From NCBI GenBank assembly GCA_945283395.1, contig CALYQH010000041.1, positions 1 to 8,682 of the forward strand: DNA of 8,682 nucleotides. Reading direction: 5' to 3'. Made by a program: the position numbers and the translations under genes. The number at the start of each line of letters is the position of its first letter. Within the stretch, counting starts at the first letter, position 1. Shown one piece after another: positions 1 through 8,005 of this stretch. This DNA is from an uncultured Ventosimonas sp. Its GTDB lineage: Bacteria > Pseudomonadota > Gammaproteobacteria > Pseudomonadales > Pseudomonadaceae. The notes under the pieces were generated by a model, which saw only the letters and a list, made by a program, of their open reading frames with translations, had not been told where the DNA came from and made no database searches.

Positions 1-23
1 AATTAACCGAATTATAAACTATT

Positions 24-710
24 TCAAGTGTTAGGTAATTGCCAATTAATAGGAGTTATAGCATGTTTTTCTAGAAAATAATTAGCTTTACTAAAATGGC
101 CACAGCCAAAAAATCCCCTATGAGCAGATAATGGAGATGGATGAGCAGAACATAGAATAAGATGTTTTTTAGGGTCTATTAAATTCCTTTTACTTTGTGC
201 ATGAGATCCCCACAGAATAAAAACAACATGCTCACAATCATTATTCACTATTTCAATGATTTTATCAGTAAATTGTTGCCAACCCTGTTTGGAATGAGAG
301 GCAGCTTTATTAGCCTCTACAGTGAGCGATGTATTGAGTAATAATACCCCCTGCTCTGCCCATGATTGTAGGCAACCATGGGAAGGAGGATCTATATTTA
401 AATCACGTTTAAGCTCTTTATAGATATTTATTAAGGATGGCGGAGGTGTCACTCCAGTCTGTACTGAAAAGCTTAATCAATGTGCTTGATTGGGTCCATT
501 ATAAGGATCTTGTACTAAAATTAACACTTTTAGTTTATTTAAAGGTGTACTGTTCAAAGCATTAAAAATAAGCGCTCCCTTGGGATAGATAATCTTACCT
601 GCTGCTTTTTCGGAGCGTAAAAAATCCCCTAAGGTTTTCATGTAAAGTTTAGTAAATTCTTCTTGTAAGACTGTCTTCCAAGATTCTTCTAAAACCACTT
701 CTCTAGTCAT
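24..710 (-). pseudogene. ung: Uracil-DNA glycosylase, interrupted by an in-frame stop codon
   Basis: Intact Ung (family 1 UDG) excises uracil from DNA to start base-excision repair. Two open segments in the same frame together give a full-length protein of about 228 codons (E. coli Ung has 229 residues). The ATG at 710-708 is preferred because [12 protein letters not shown] aligns with Pseudomonas Ung starts; a GTG at 728 would add six residues. A TGA at 479-477 separates the segments, at the glycine after QAH in the motif normally read as GQDPYHGPGQAHG. The upstream part reads [12 protein letters not shown]: the catalytic Asp and the Tyr remain, but Gly to Val, His to Asn and Gly to Asn changes are present. 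After the stop, LSFSVQTG continues in frame, with LLLNT and [14 protein letters not shown] intact. The upstream product lacks the HPSP loop and the downstream part lacks the catalytic Asp, so neither half should work. The terminal codon is also TGA. A sequencing error could explain the stop but not the neighbouring substitutions. Confidence 0.88.
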
Positions 711-1893
711 TAATATTTTGTGTTCCACTATTAGGACGTTTATTGCGATAGTATTTACGTTTTCGATATTGGCGTGACTGAGTTTGCTTGTTGCGTTCAG
801 GGTTATTATCTTTGTAACCTTGTTCTTGTCGTAAAAAGGCTAGCCGTCTTTCTGTCAATACTGCCCATACTGCAATGAACATAGCAGCTATTAAGGGCCC
901 TAATACAAAACCATTGATACCAAATACCGAAATACCCCCCAATGTTGATAATAAAATCAACCAATCAGGCAGTTTAGTATCTTTACCTACTAAAATAGGA
1001 CGTATTACATTATCTATCATTCCAATAATTAGTGCTCCATATAAAATTAAGGTAACTCCCTGCCATATCTTCCCGGTAGCCAAAAAATAGATAGCTACTG
1101 GCCCCCATACTAAACTAGCCCCTACTGCTGGTAATAAGGATAATACGGCCATAATGCAACCCCATAATACGGCTCCTTGCACACCATAAAACCAAAAAGC
1201 AATACCGCCTAAAATTCCTTGCACACAAGCTACTATAATATTACCTTTGACAGTGGCTCTGATGACGGTAGAAAACTTACCAAATAAATCTGTTTTACGA
1301 TCATTACTTAATGGAATAGCTTGATGAATTTTTTCTGTTAACCAAGAACCGTCTCTTAACAGGAAAAATAACATATACAGCATAACACCTAAGCTAACAG
1401 TAAATTGTAAGGTAACTTGTCCTATGCCATAGGCCTGATTAGCTATATATTGACTAGCTTTCATAGCGAAGTCTGAAATTTTACCTCTTATATCACCTAG
1501 ATCGCCTGTCCAACCAATTTTATTTAAAAAATTTTGGATGGGTTGTGGTAAGCTATCAGTAATATGTTGTAAATATTGGCCAAAATCTAGATCACCATGT
1601 TTAAGTTTTTGCAATAAAGTTCCCCCTTCTTGGAAAAGCGAATTGATAACAAAAATAACAGGGAGAACCACTATTAAGATACAGGTACAAATTGTAATAA
1701 AAGCTGCAATATTATTTTTTCCTTTAAGACGATGTTCTAATTGTCTCTGCATAGGGGTAAATAAAATAGTCAGGATAACAGCCCAGAAAATAGCGCCAAA
1801 AAAAGGCAACATAATACTTAAGAAAGCACATGAAAAGAAAACTAATATTATTAAAAAACAACAGGTTTCAAGCTTGGCATTAGGCGAAAGCAT
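703..1893 (-). CDS. AI-2E family (PerM/YdiK-type) membrane transporter
   Basis: This is a 396-residue polytopic inner-membrane protein of the AI-2E transporter/PerM family. Members are linked to autoinducer-2 export, ion antiport or simply unknown permease roles, so the substrate cannot be named. Hydrophobic segments lie at about residues 11-45 (a pair), 62-85, 155-180, 215-272 (several), 275-292 and 310-345. A soluble stretch at about 88-150 separates the first group from the rest, as is usual in the family. Family hallmarks visible are [13 protein letters not shown] (about 253-265) and [11 protein letters not shown] (about 294-304). The C-terminal tail, about 349-396, is unusually basic and rich in Asn and Gln, and should be cytoplasmic. 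The ATG at 1893-1891 has only a weak Shine-Dalgarno-like GGTAG upstream. The stop overlaps the start of ung by 8 bp (ATGACTAG), implying coupled translation. The gene is divergent from htpX. Confidence 0.88.
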   Translation of the reverse strand: MLSPNAKLETCCFLIILVFFSCAFLSIMLPFFGAIFWAVILTILFTPMQRQLEHRLKGKNNIAAFITICTCILIVVLPVIFVINSLFQEGGTLLQKLKHGDLDFGQYLQHITDSLPQPIQNFLNKIGWTGDLGDIRGKISDFAMKASQYIANQAYGIGQVTLQFTVSLGVMLYMLFFLLRDGSWLTEKIHQAIPLSNDRKTDLFGKFSTVIRATVKGNIIVACVQGILGGIAFWFYGVQGAVLWGCIMAVLSLLPAVGASLVWGPVAIYFLATGKIWQGVTLILYGALIIGMIDNVIRPILVGKDTKLPDWLILLSTLGGISVFGINGFVLGPLIAAMFIAVWAVLTERRLAFLRQEQGYKDNNPERNKQTQSRQYRKRKYYRNKRPNSGTQNIND

Positions 1894-2025
1894 GGTTATC
1901 TACCGATAAAAAATCTATTAAGGTTAGTCGATTTTGCTAATAGTAGTGGTTTTTCAATGATAAAGCTATTCTTTTTAGTTAATACATTAAATATCTAAAA
2001 TAGTCATAAGTAATCCTATAACCCT

Positions 2026-2060
2026 TTTATTGCAGAATATTAGACATAGTTTGCAATAAA
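2026..2060. repeat. Inverted repeat in the divergent perM-like/htpX intergenic region
   Basis: TTTATTGCA at 2026-2034 is matched by its exact reverse complement TGCAATAAA at 2052-2060, with 17 bp between the arms. The distance between arm centres is 26 bp, between two and three helical turns. It lies just upstream of the candidate htpX promoter. It could be a regulator binding site serving either divergent gene, or a chance match in AT-rich DNA; no T-tract follows, so a terminator is unlikely. Confidence 0.35.
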
Positions 2061-2067
2061 GCATTAC

Positions 2068-2096
2068 TTGAACTTAAAGATAATAAACTTTATATA
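2068..2096 (+). promoter_or_regulatory. Candidate promoter for htpX
   Basis: A -35-like TTGAAC (2068-2073) is followed after 17 bp by a -10-like TATATA (2091-2096), with a second option TATAAA at 2093-2098. Transcription would start near 2103, leaving a leader of about 40 bases. The -35 box reads CTTGAAC when one more base is included, close to the heat-shock sigma-32 element CTTGAAA. However, the CCCCAT-type -10 of that sigma factor is absent, so a housekeeping promoter is the safer reading. The surrounding DNA is very AT-rich, which makes false matches easy. The rest of 1894-2141 shows no ORF or RNA gene that I can support, and I found no convincing promoter for the minus-strand gene. Confidence 0.4.
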
Positions 2097-2124
2097 AATA
2101 CTATAAATATTAAATAATCTTTTA

Positions 2125-2130
2125 TTGGAG
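2125..2130 (+). promoter_or_regulatory. Shine-Dalgarno site for htpX
   Basis: TTGGAG at 2125-2130 contains the GGAG core, 11 bases before the ATG at 2142. It is one of the clearer ribosome binding sites in the window and supports this start. Confidence 0.6.
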
Positions 2131-2141
2131 TTTTTAGCTAG

Positions 2142-3020
2142 ATGACACGTATTTTTTTATTTATATTAACCAATTTAGCGGTATTTTTCGTAGCTAGTAT
2201 TACACTTAATCTATTAGGATTTTCCGGTTATTTAAGCCAAAATGGTTTAAATCTAAATGCATTATTAGTGTTCTGTGCGGTATTTGGTTTCACTGGCTCA
2301 TTAGTGTCACTTTTTTTATCTAAAAGTATGGCAAAAAGAGCAATGGCAGTACAGCTAATAGATCAACCTAGAACTCGTCATGAAGTATGGTTATTGCAAA
2401 CCATTGAAGAGTTAGCAAAAAAAGCTGGCATAAAAATGCCAGAAGTAGGTATTTTTCCAGCCTATGAAGCTAATGCTTTTGCAACGGGTTGGAATAAAAA
2501 TGATGCGTTAGTAGCTGTTAGTCAAGGTTTACTTGAGCGTTTTTCACCGGAAGAGATTACAGCTGTTTTAGGTCATGAAATCGGCCATGTAGCCAATGGT
2601 GATATGGTAACTTTAGCCCTTATTCAAGGAGTTGTTAACACCTTTGTTATGTTTTTTGCTCGTATTATTGGTTATTTTGTAGATAACGTAATATTAAAAA
2701 ATGAGGAGAATCGTGGCATTGGTTTTTGGGTGGCCTCTATGATTGCTGAGCTAGTATTAGGTATTCTTGCCAGCATGATAGTTATGTGGTTCTCTAGAAA
2801 AAGAGAATTTCGCGCAGATTATGCAGGTGCTTCATTGGTAAGTCCTATGGCCATGATCTCAGCATTACAACATTTACTAGCTGAATCAAAAATACCTGGA
2901 GAAATGCCAGATAGCTTTCAAGCTTTTGGTATAAATGGTGCGATTAAGTCTGGCCTGCAAGAACTATTCATGAGTCACCCACCTTTAGAAAAGCGTATAG
3001 CCGCTCTACAAAATCAATAG
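2142..3020 (+). CDS. htpX: Membrane zinc metalloprotease HtpX
   Basis: HtpX is an inner-membrane M48-family zinc endopeptidase that cleaves misfolded or damaged membrane proteins on the cytoplasmic side, alongside FtsH. The product is 292 residues (E. coli 293). Two N-terminal membrane segments (about 3-28 and 38-60) are followed by a cytoplasmic stretch. The active site HEIGH is at 145-149: H145 and H149 are zinc ligands and E146 is the catalytic base. Further hydrophobic stretches lie at about 155-180 and 195-216, and the third zinc ligand E222 sits in RKREFRAD, the same number as I recall for E. coli. The C-terminal [12 protein letters not shown] is typical of the family. The gene is monocistronic by appearance: own candidate promoter, good SD, terminator directly after the TAG stop. 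In E. coli htpX responds to heat and envelope stress (sigma-32, CpxR); no CpxR site was evident here. Confidence 0.96.
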   Translation: MTRIFLFILTNLAVFFVASITLNLLGFSGYLSQNGLNLNALLVFCAVFGFTGSLVSLFLSKSMAKRAMAVQLIDQPRTRHEVWLLQTIEELAKKAGIKMPEVGIFPAYEANAFATGWNKNDALVAVSQGLLERFSPEEITAVLGHEIGHVANGDMVTLALIQGVVNTFVMFFARIIGYFVDNVILKNEENRGIGFWVASMIAELVLGILASMIVMWFSRKREFRADYAGASLVSPMAMISALQHLLAESKIPGEMPDSFQAFGINGAIKSGLQELFMSHPPLEKRIAALQNQ

Positions 3021-3058
3021 GGTTTCGAAGCTTGTTTTATACAAGCTTCACCTTTTTT
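3021..3058 (+). terminator. Intrinsic terminator after htpX
   Basis: GAAGCTTGT (3027-3035) and ACAAGCTTC (3041-3049) form a perfect 9-bp stem with a 5-base loop (TTTAT). GGT at 3021-3023 can add three pairs with ACC at 3050-3052 across a 3-base bulge. A run of six T residues follows at 3053-3058. It starts immediately after the htpX stop codon and insulates map from htpX transcription. Confidence 0.85.
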
Positions 3059-3097
3059 GATAGGCACAATTTTCTGATAGGCACAATTTTCTGATAG
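3058..3097. repeat. Short tandem repeat, 17-bp unit, about 2.4 copies
   Basis: The 17-bp unit TGATAGGCACAATTTTC occurs twice without mismatch (3058-3074 and 3075-3091), followed by a partial third copy TGATAG (3092-3097). It begins inside the T-run of the htpX terminator and ends about 40 bp before the map -10 element. A recent slippage duplication is the simplest origin; two binding sites for a regulator of map is possible but unsupported. The unit length is not a multiple of the helical repeat. Confidence 0.85.
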
Positions 3098-3134
3098 CAG
3101 CCTAAATCACATTACAACATTTTCTTTCATAACC

Positions 3135-3143
3135 TGTTAGAAT
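3135..3143 (+). promoter_or_regulatory. Extended -10 promoter of map
   Basis: TGTTAGAAT (3135-3143) is an extended -10 element: TGN followed by TAGAAT, five of six matches to TATAAT. No good -35 lies at 17 bp (CAACAT at 3115-3120); TTACAA at 3112-3117 is 20 bp away. Extended -10 promoters can act with a poor -35. Transcription would start near 3150, about 30 bases before the map ATG. Confidence 0.6.
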
Positions 3144-3178
3144 AGTTCTCATTAAGATTTACAAAATTGGTAGTTACT

Positions 3179-3958
3179 ATGAGTGTAAATATAAAAACTG
3201 CAGAAGAAATTGACAAAATGCGTACAGCAGGGCGTTTGGCTGCTGAAGTACTTGAAATGTTAGATCAACATGTCAAGGTAGGTGTAACAACAGATGAGCT
3301 CAATACGATATGCCATGATTACATAGTCAATATACAAAAAACTATTCCTGCTCCTCTGAATTATCATGGTTACCCTAAATCGATTTGTACCTCAGTCAAT
3401 TATGTGGTCTGCCACGGGATACCAAATGATAAACCACTAAAAAATGGTGATATCATTAATGTAGATATAACCATCATTAAAGACGGTTTCCATGGCGATA
3501 CTAGTAAAATGTATTTATTGGGAAATGTAACCCCTTGGGCGAAAAATTTGTGTAAGGTCACCCAAGAATGTATGTATAAAGGTATAGAGATAGTCAAACC
3601 AGGAGCACGCCTAGGAGATATAGGTGAAATTATCCAAAAACATGCTGAAAGGCATGGTTTTTCTGTGGTAAGAGACTATTGTGGACATGGTATAGGTTTG
3701 GGTTTTCACGAAGAACCCCAAGTTTTACATTATGGCAAGGCAGGTACAGGTTTAGAACTAAAAGAAGGTATGATCTTTACTATTGAACCTATGATTAACC
3801 AAGGTGTTTATAAAACTCGTACACTTAGCGATGGCTGGACGGCTATTACCAATGATCATAAACTTTCTGCTCAATATGAACATACAATTTTAGTTACTAA
3901 TAATGGCTACGAAGTGCTGACCTTGCGTAAAGAAGAAACCTTTCCTCGTACTAATTAA
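3179..3958 (+). CDS. map: Methionine aminopeptidase, type I
   Basis: Map removes the initiator methionine from nascent proteins after deformylation, when the second residue is small. It is a cytosolic dimetal enzyme and essential in most bacteria with one copy. From the ATG at 3179 the product has 259 residues. An in-frame TTG at 3167 would add MVVT, but MSVNIKTAEEIDKM matches the usual family start and no strong SD favours either. The pita-bread ligands are all present: H79, D96, D107, H170, E203 and E234, with H177 in GFHEEPQ. Numbers after about 85 are one lower than in E. coli because of a one-residue deletion near NDKPLKNGD. PAPLNYHGYPKSICTS and the end ETFPRTN are strongly Pseudomonas-like. 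It is the first gene of map-glnD-dapC, 16 bp before glnD. In Pseudomonas map lies divergent from rpsB; here htpX occupies that side in the same orientation. Confidence 0.96.
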   Translation: MSVNIKTAEEIDKMRTAGRLAAEVLEMLDQHVKVGVTTDELNTICHDYIVNIQKTIPAPLNYHGYPKSICTSVNYVVCHGIPNDKPLKNGDIINVDITIIKDGFHGDTSKMYLLGNVTPWAKNLCKVTQECMYKGIEIVKPGARLGDIGEIIQKHAERHGFSVVRDYCGHGIGLGFHEEPQVLHYGKAGTGLELKEGMIFTIEPMINQGVYKTRTLSDGWTAITNDHKLSAQYEHTILVTNNGYEVLTLRKEETFPRTN

Positions 3959-3974
3959 ATAGAAATTAGTAGCC

Positions 3975-6650
3975 ATGAACGATATAACCGAGCTTTTCAA
4001 TAATGGCCAATTTCAAGCTGAATTAGCCCAAAAAGGTAATCCTATATCAGCTTTTAAAAAGACTATTAAACAAGCCAATAGTCTTTTTGATCAAAAATTC
4101 TGTGCTGGGTATGATATAAGAAAACTCATTAGTGAACGTTCATGGTTTATTGATCAAATTCTGATTCATGCTTGGCAACGTTTTGATTGGCACAAGTCAG
4201 AACATATTGCGCTATTAGCGGTAGGTGGTTATGGTCGTAGTGAGTTACATCCTTACTCAGATATTGATGTGCTTATTTTACTAGCTGATGATCATAAAGA
4301 GTCCTTTACTCCAGCAATTGAACAGTTCTTAATGCTGTTGTGGGACATAGGTCTAGAAATAGGTCATAGTGTCAGGACTTTGACTGAATGCGCTGAGCAG
4401 GCTGCCAATGACATAACAGTCATAACTAATCTAATAGAATGTCGTACGATCATTGGTAATGATGCATTGCGTAAAGCCATGCTAGCTGCAACAGATACTC
4501 ATCATATGTGGCCAAGTGACCAATTCCTTATCCAAAAATTTTTAGAACAAAAAGAACGACATCAACGATATAATGATACAGAATATAATCTTGAGCCTAA
4601 TGTAAAAGGTTCACCAGGAGGACTCAGAGATATTCAAACGATTTTATGGGTAGGTCGAAGAGAGTATGGTAAATTAAACCTACACGCCATGATAAGCAAA
4701 GGCTTTATCACTGAAAATGAATACCGCCTGATGAAGGCATCACAATCTTTCCTTTGGAAAGTGCGTTATGCCCTGCATATGTTAGCTAAAAGAGGGGAAA
4801 ATCGTTTACTGTTCGATTATCAAGAAAATGTTGCTAATTTATTAGGTTATAAAACAGATGACCCTAAAATGGCTATCGAACAATTAATGAAAAATTATTA
4901 TCGAGAGGTGATGAATGTTTCTAGCTTAAATGAAATCATTTACCAACACTTTAAAGAAGTAATTTTAGAAAAGAATAAACCCACCAGCATTAGCCCATTG
5001 ACTGATAAGTTTCAAATTAGAAATGATTTTATTGAGGTTATCCATCCCAATGTATTTAAAGATGATCCTTCTGCTATTTTAGAAATTTTTTTGGTTCTCG
5101 CTAGAAATCCTCATATTTATGGTATAAGAGCTGATACTATCAGATTATTATGTGAGGCAAGAAGACATTTAATTGATGAAAAATTTCGTCAGAATCCTAA
5201 AAATACTCAACTTTTTTTAGATCTTTTTAAATGTAAAAGCGGTATTCATCGTAATTTAAGACGAATGAATCGCTATGGCGTTTTAGGTAAATACTTACCT
5301 GTATTCGGTCATATTGTAGGCCAGATGCAGTATGATTTATTCCATATCTATACTGTAGATGCTCATACGCTACATTTGATCAAACATCTTAGGAAACTCT
5401 CTCATCCTAAGATGGTAGAAAAATTTCCTCTTCCTAGTAAAATATTTTCTAAATTACCTAAACCAGAGCTCATCTACTTGGCTGGTTTATTCCATGATAT
5501 AGGTAAAGGCCGTGGGGGAGACCATTCGGAAATCGGAGCTAAAGAAGTTAGAGCCTTTGGCAAACTTCATCAATTGCCTCAACAAGATATTGATTTAATT
5601 GCTTGGCTCGTTGCCAATCATTTAATTATGTCTACTACCGCTCAACGAAAGGATTTAACTGACCCTGAAGTCATTAATGATTTTGCTCAACGGGTCAAAG
5701 ATGAAAATACCCTCAACTATCTCTATGTGCTTACTGTAGCTGATATTAATGCCACTAATCCAAATCTTTGGAACTCATGGCGAGCTACCTTACTGCAACA
5801 ACTCTATACCGAAACGAAACGAGCTTTAAGACGTGGATTAACTAATTTAATGAATCGCAATGAGCAAATAAGTCAAACTCAGCAAGCTGCTATGGATACG
5901 TTAATTCGCACAGGGGTTGATCAAGATGACATTGAAGATTTATGGTCGCAAATGGGTGAAGATTATTTTCTGCGCCACACTTCTAGCGATATTGCATGGC
6001 ACACTGAAGCTATTTTACAACATAGTGACAAAATAAATCCGTTAATTCTCATTAAAGAAACGGCACAAAACAGCATGAATAGCGCCTCTCAAATTTTCAT
6101 CTACGGTCCAGATCAGCAGGATTTTTTTGCAGTAACCGTAGCAATTATGGATCAACTAAACCTAAGTATTCAAGATGCACGTATCTTAACATCTACAAGC
6201 CATTTCACTCTTGATACTTATATAGTACTCAATGAGGATGGTAGTTCTATAGGTCAGGATCATGCTCGAATAGAAGAGATTACGTTAGGTTTAATAGAAG
6301 GACTTAAACAACCCGAAAATTATAAAAATATTATTCAAAAACGTGTACCAAGGCAATTAAAACATTTCACCTTTAAGCCTAAGGTCTCTATTTACAACGA
6401 ATTACAAAATGATATAAGTATTATTCAGATAGAGGCTCCTGATAGGCCTGGATTGCTTGCACGTATTGGACAAATATTTTTATCTTATGATTTAACTGTA
6501 CAAGGTGCTAGAATAACTACGCTTGGGGAACGAGTAGAAGATAATTTTTTAGTGGTAACTCATGAAGGCCATGCTATTACTGATAATCAGTTTTCAGTAG
6601 CTTTACAACAAACTTTAATAGATAAACTTTCTGAAAAACCAGCTAAATAA
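3975..6650 (+). CDS. glnD: Bifunctional PII uridylyltransferase / uridylyl-removing enzyme
   Basis: GlnD is the cytosolic glutamine sensor: it uridylylates PII (GlnB/GlnK) when glutamine is low and removes UMP when it is high, setting glutamine synthetase activity and NtrBC signalling. At 891 residues it is full length (E. coli 890). Domain order: nucleotidyltransferase with [20 protein letters not shown]84-G85 and metal-binding D96 and D98; the family motif KGSPGGLRD at about 211-219; the HD phosphohydrolase with [19 protein letters not shown]507-D508; and two C-terminal ACT domains at about 706-785 and 813-885, the second with [15 protein letters not shown], which bind glutamine. Both catalytic centres look intact. 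The N-terminus [23 protein letters not shown] resembles Pseudomonas GlnD and supports the ATG at 3975. No obvious SD precedes it, so coupling to map (16-bp gap) may help translation. Confidence 0.97.
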   Translation: MNDITELFNNGQFQAELAQKGNPISAFKKTIKQANSLFDQKFCAGYDIRKLISERSWFIDQILIHAWQRFDWHKSEHIALLAVGGYGRSELHPYSDIDVLILLADDHKESFTPAIEQFLMLLWDIGLEIGHSVRTLTECAEQAANDITVITNLIECRTIIGNDALRKAMLAATDTHHMWPSDQFLIQKFLEQKERHQRYNDTEYNLEPNVKGSPGGLRDIQTILWVGRREYGKLNLHAMISKGFITENEYRLMKASQSFLWKVRYALHMLAKRGENRLLFDYQENVANLLGYKTDDPKMAIEQLMKNYYREVMNVSSLNEIIYQHFKEVILEKNKPTSISPLTDKFQIRNDFIEVIHPNVFKDDPSAILEIFLVLARNPHIYGIRADTIRLLCEARRHLIDEKFRQNPKNTQLFLDLFKCKSGIHRNLRRMNRYGVLGKYLPVFGHIVGQMQYDLFHIYTVDAHTLHLIKHLRKLSHPKMVEKFPLPSKIFSKLPKPELIYLAGLFHDIGKGRGGDHSEIGAKEVRAFGKLHQLPQQDIDLIAWLVANHLIMSTTAQRKDLTDPEVINDFAQRVKDENTLNYLYVLTVADINATNPNLWNSWRATLLQQLYTETKRALRRGLTNLMNRNEQISQTQQAAMDTLIRTGVDQDDIEDLWSQMGEDYFLRHTSSDIAWHTEAILQHSDKINPLILIKETAQNSMNSASQIFIYGPDQQDFFAVTVAIMDQLNLSIQDARILTSTSHFTLDTYIVLNEDGSSIGQDHARIEEITLGLIEGLKQPENYKNIIQKRVPRQLKHFTFKPKVSIYNELQNDISIIQIEAPDRPGLLARIGQIFLSYDLTVQGARITTLGERVEDNFLVVTHEGHAITDNQFSVALQQTLIDKLSEKPAK

Positions 6651-6683
6651 ATCTAAAATTTTTACCCTAGTTATCTACTTATA

Positions 6684-6695
6684 AATTTGCAAATT
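6684..6695. repeat. 12-bp perfect palindrome between glnD and dapC
   Basis: AATTTGCAAATT is self-complementary over 12 bp, in the 61-bp gap between glnD and dapC, 16 bp before the dapC ATG. A -10-like TATAAA (6680-6685) overlaps its left edge but has no acceptable -35. It may be a regulator half-site pair or simply AT-rich chance sequence. There is no T-tract and therefore no terminator, so read-through from glnD into dapC is expected. Confidence 0.3.
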
Positions 6696-6711
6696 AGCTA
6701 ACTGACAAACT

Positions 6712-7911
6712 ATGATGAATCCACTTTTACAAAAATTACAAACTTATCCTTTCGAAAAGCTAAAAACATTATTAGCTGACATTAAACCTAATGAGGCAAA
6801 AAATGGCATTGCTCTCTCTATAGGTGAGCCTAAACATGAATCTCCTGCTTTTGTAAAACAGGCATTAATTGATCATTTAGATAAATTAGCTGTATACCCT
6901 ACTACGGCAGGCAGTTTAAACTTACGTCAAGCCATGGCCAAATGGGTAGAGCAACGTTTTTCTGTGCCACATGGTTGGGTTACTCCAGAAAATCATATTT
7001 TACCTGTAAATGGTACCAGAGAAGCTTTATTTTCATTCACCCAAGCAGTAATAAATAATACTAAAGATGCTTTAGTTATTAGCCCTAACCCCTTTTATCA
7101 AATCTATGAAGGAGCAGCTTTATTAGCAGGAGCCACCCCCCATTATTTACCTTGTTTAGCTGATAATGCTTTTATTTCTGATTTTGAACAAGTTACTTCT
7201 GAAACATGGCAACGTTGCCAAATTTTATTTCTTTGTTCTCCTGGAAATCCTACTGGAGCTATTGTTCCGTTAGAAACGCTTAAAAAACTTATCAAATTAG
7301 CAGATCTTTACGATTTTATTATTGCCGCTGACGAATGTTATAGCGAGCTCTATTTTGATGAAAATAACCCCCCTGCTGGTTTATTAACTGCTTGTGCTGA
7401 GTTAGGTAGGAAAGATTTTGCACGCTGTATAGTGTTCCATAGTCTGTCCAAACGTTCTAATCTGCCAGGCTTAAGATCTGGCTTTGTGGCTGGCGATGCA
7501 AATATTTTAAAACCTTTCTTACTTTATCGTACCTATCACGGCAGTGCTATGCCACTGCAAACACAATATGCTAGTATGATGGCATGGCAAGATGAACAAC
7601 ATGTAGTTGCTAACAGGGCTCTGTATCGGGCAAAATATGACGCTGTATTAGAAATATTAGCACCTGTTATGGACATTCAAAAACCTGATGGCGGTTTTTA
7701 TCTATGGCCTAGTACGCATATATCTGACATAGAGTTTACTAAACAACTCTATATGAAGCAGAATGTATTAGTAGTTCCAGGTTCTTATCTTTCCAGAGAG
7801 ATTAAAGGCATTAACCCTGGTGCTAATAGAATACGTATGGCATTAGTAGCATCTTTAGGTGAATGTATTGAGGCAGCTAATCGTATAAGAGAATTTCTTA
7901 TTGAAAGTTAG
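6712..7911 (+). CDS. dapC: Succinyldiaminopimelate aminotransferase
   Basis: DapC is a PLP-dependent class I/II aminotransferase that makes N-succinyl-LL-diaminopimelate from the 2-amino-6-oxo intermediate, with glutamate as amino donor, in the succinylase branch of lysine and peptidoglycan synthesis. The product is 399 residues, normal for the family. PLP-site residues visible are N179 in SPGNPTG, D207 and Y210 in AADECYSELYF, and K247 in SLSKRSNLPGLRSGF, the Schiff-base lysine. R375 in NRIRMALVAS should bind the substrate carboxylate. The sequence follows Pseudomonas DapC almost throughout (VNGTREALF, SPNPFYQIYEGAALLAGATP). Two ATG codons in a row (6712 and 6715) make the start uncertain by one residue; the SD is weak. 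It lies 61 bp after glnD, the same order as in Pseudomonas, where dapD is found further downstream. Specificity rests on similarity and context; a related aminotransferase activity cannot be excluded from motifs alone. Confidence 0.92.
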   Translation: MMNPLLQKLQTYPFEKLKTLLADIKPNEAKNGIALSIGEPKHESPAFVKQALIDHLDKLAVYPTTAGSLNLRQAMAKWVEQRFSVPHGWVTPENHILPVNGTREALFSFTQAVINNTKDALVISPNPFYQIYEGAALLAGATPHYLPCLADNAFISDFEQVTSETWQRCQILFLCSPGNPTGAIVPLETLKKLIKLADLYDFIIAADECYSELYFDENNPPAGLLTACAELGRKDFARCIVFHSLSKRSNLPGLRSGFVAGDANILKPFLLYRTYHGSAMPLQTQYASMMAWQDEQHVVANRALYRAKYDAVLEILAPVMDIQKPDGGFYLWPSTHISDIEFTKQLYMKQNVLVVPGSYLSREIKGINPGANRIRMALVASLGECIEAANRIREFLIES

Positions 7912-7987
7912 TAACTGATGTTTTTACAAATAAACAATTCTTGGTTTAATAGTAGATTTTATTTTGGTACATTATCTAATTAGCAAA

Positions 7988-8000
7988 TTGAACAGTTCAA
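7988..8000. repeat. 13-bp palindrome at the prc ribosome-binding site
   Basis: TTGAAC and GTTCAA flank a single central A (7988-8000), a perfect 6-bp inverted repeat. The right arm runs into the Shine-Dalgarno-like AAGG (7999-8002) three bases before the prc ATG at 8006, a short spacing. As DNA it could bind a dimeric regulator. As RNA, a 5-bp stem with loop CAG would partly cover the SD. The whole dapC-prc gap (7912-8005) shows no terminator, and I found only weak promoter matches such as TTACAA-17 bp-TAATAG (7924-7952). Confidence 0.4.
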
Positions 8001-8005
8001 GGCCT

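Noticed and set aside
24..452. The downstream half of ung as a separate small gene starting at the GTG at 452.
   Set aside because: No Shine-Dalgarno precedes it, homology continues upstream of that codon to the stop, and the piece lacks the catalytic Asp loop.
477..479. TGA in ung as a recoded sense codon (glycine, as in SR1/Gracilibacteria, or selenocysteine).
   Set aside because: The other protein genes here, including the 891-codon glnD, have no internal TGA, and ung itself appears to end with TGA at 26-24. No selenocysteine insertion hairpin is evident and Ung has no selenocysteine site. The affiliation is Pseudomonas-like, with the standard code.
875..1090. Open frame on the plus strand inside the AI-2E family gene.
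   Set aside because: Antisense shadow of a well-supported membrane protein gene, with no recognisable domain or ribosome binding site.
1538..1909. Plus-strand frame antisense to the start of the AI-2E family gene, extending past its ATG.
   Set aside because: Its composition mirrors the opposite strand and it resembles no family I know.
3058..3097. Tandem repeat as a minimal CRISPR array.
   Set aside because: The units are directly adjacent with no spacers, the unit is only 17 bp, and no cas gene is nearby.
3167..3178. TTG at 3167 as the map start.
   Set aside because: The four extra residues are not expected from the family; the ATG at 3179 gives the usual N-terminus. Neither has a strong SD, so this is a preference, not proof.
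3400..3597. Minus-strand frame inside map.
   Set aside because: Lies wholly within the conserved metal-binding region of map, so it is a shadow.
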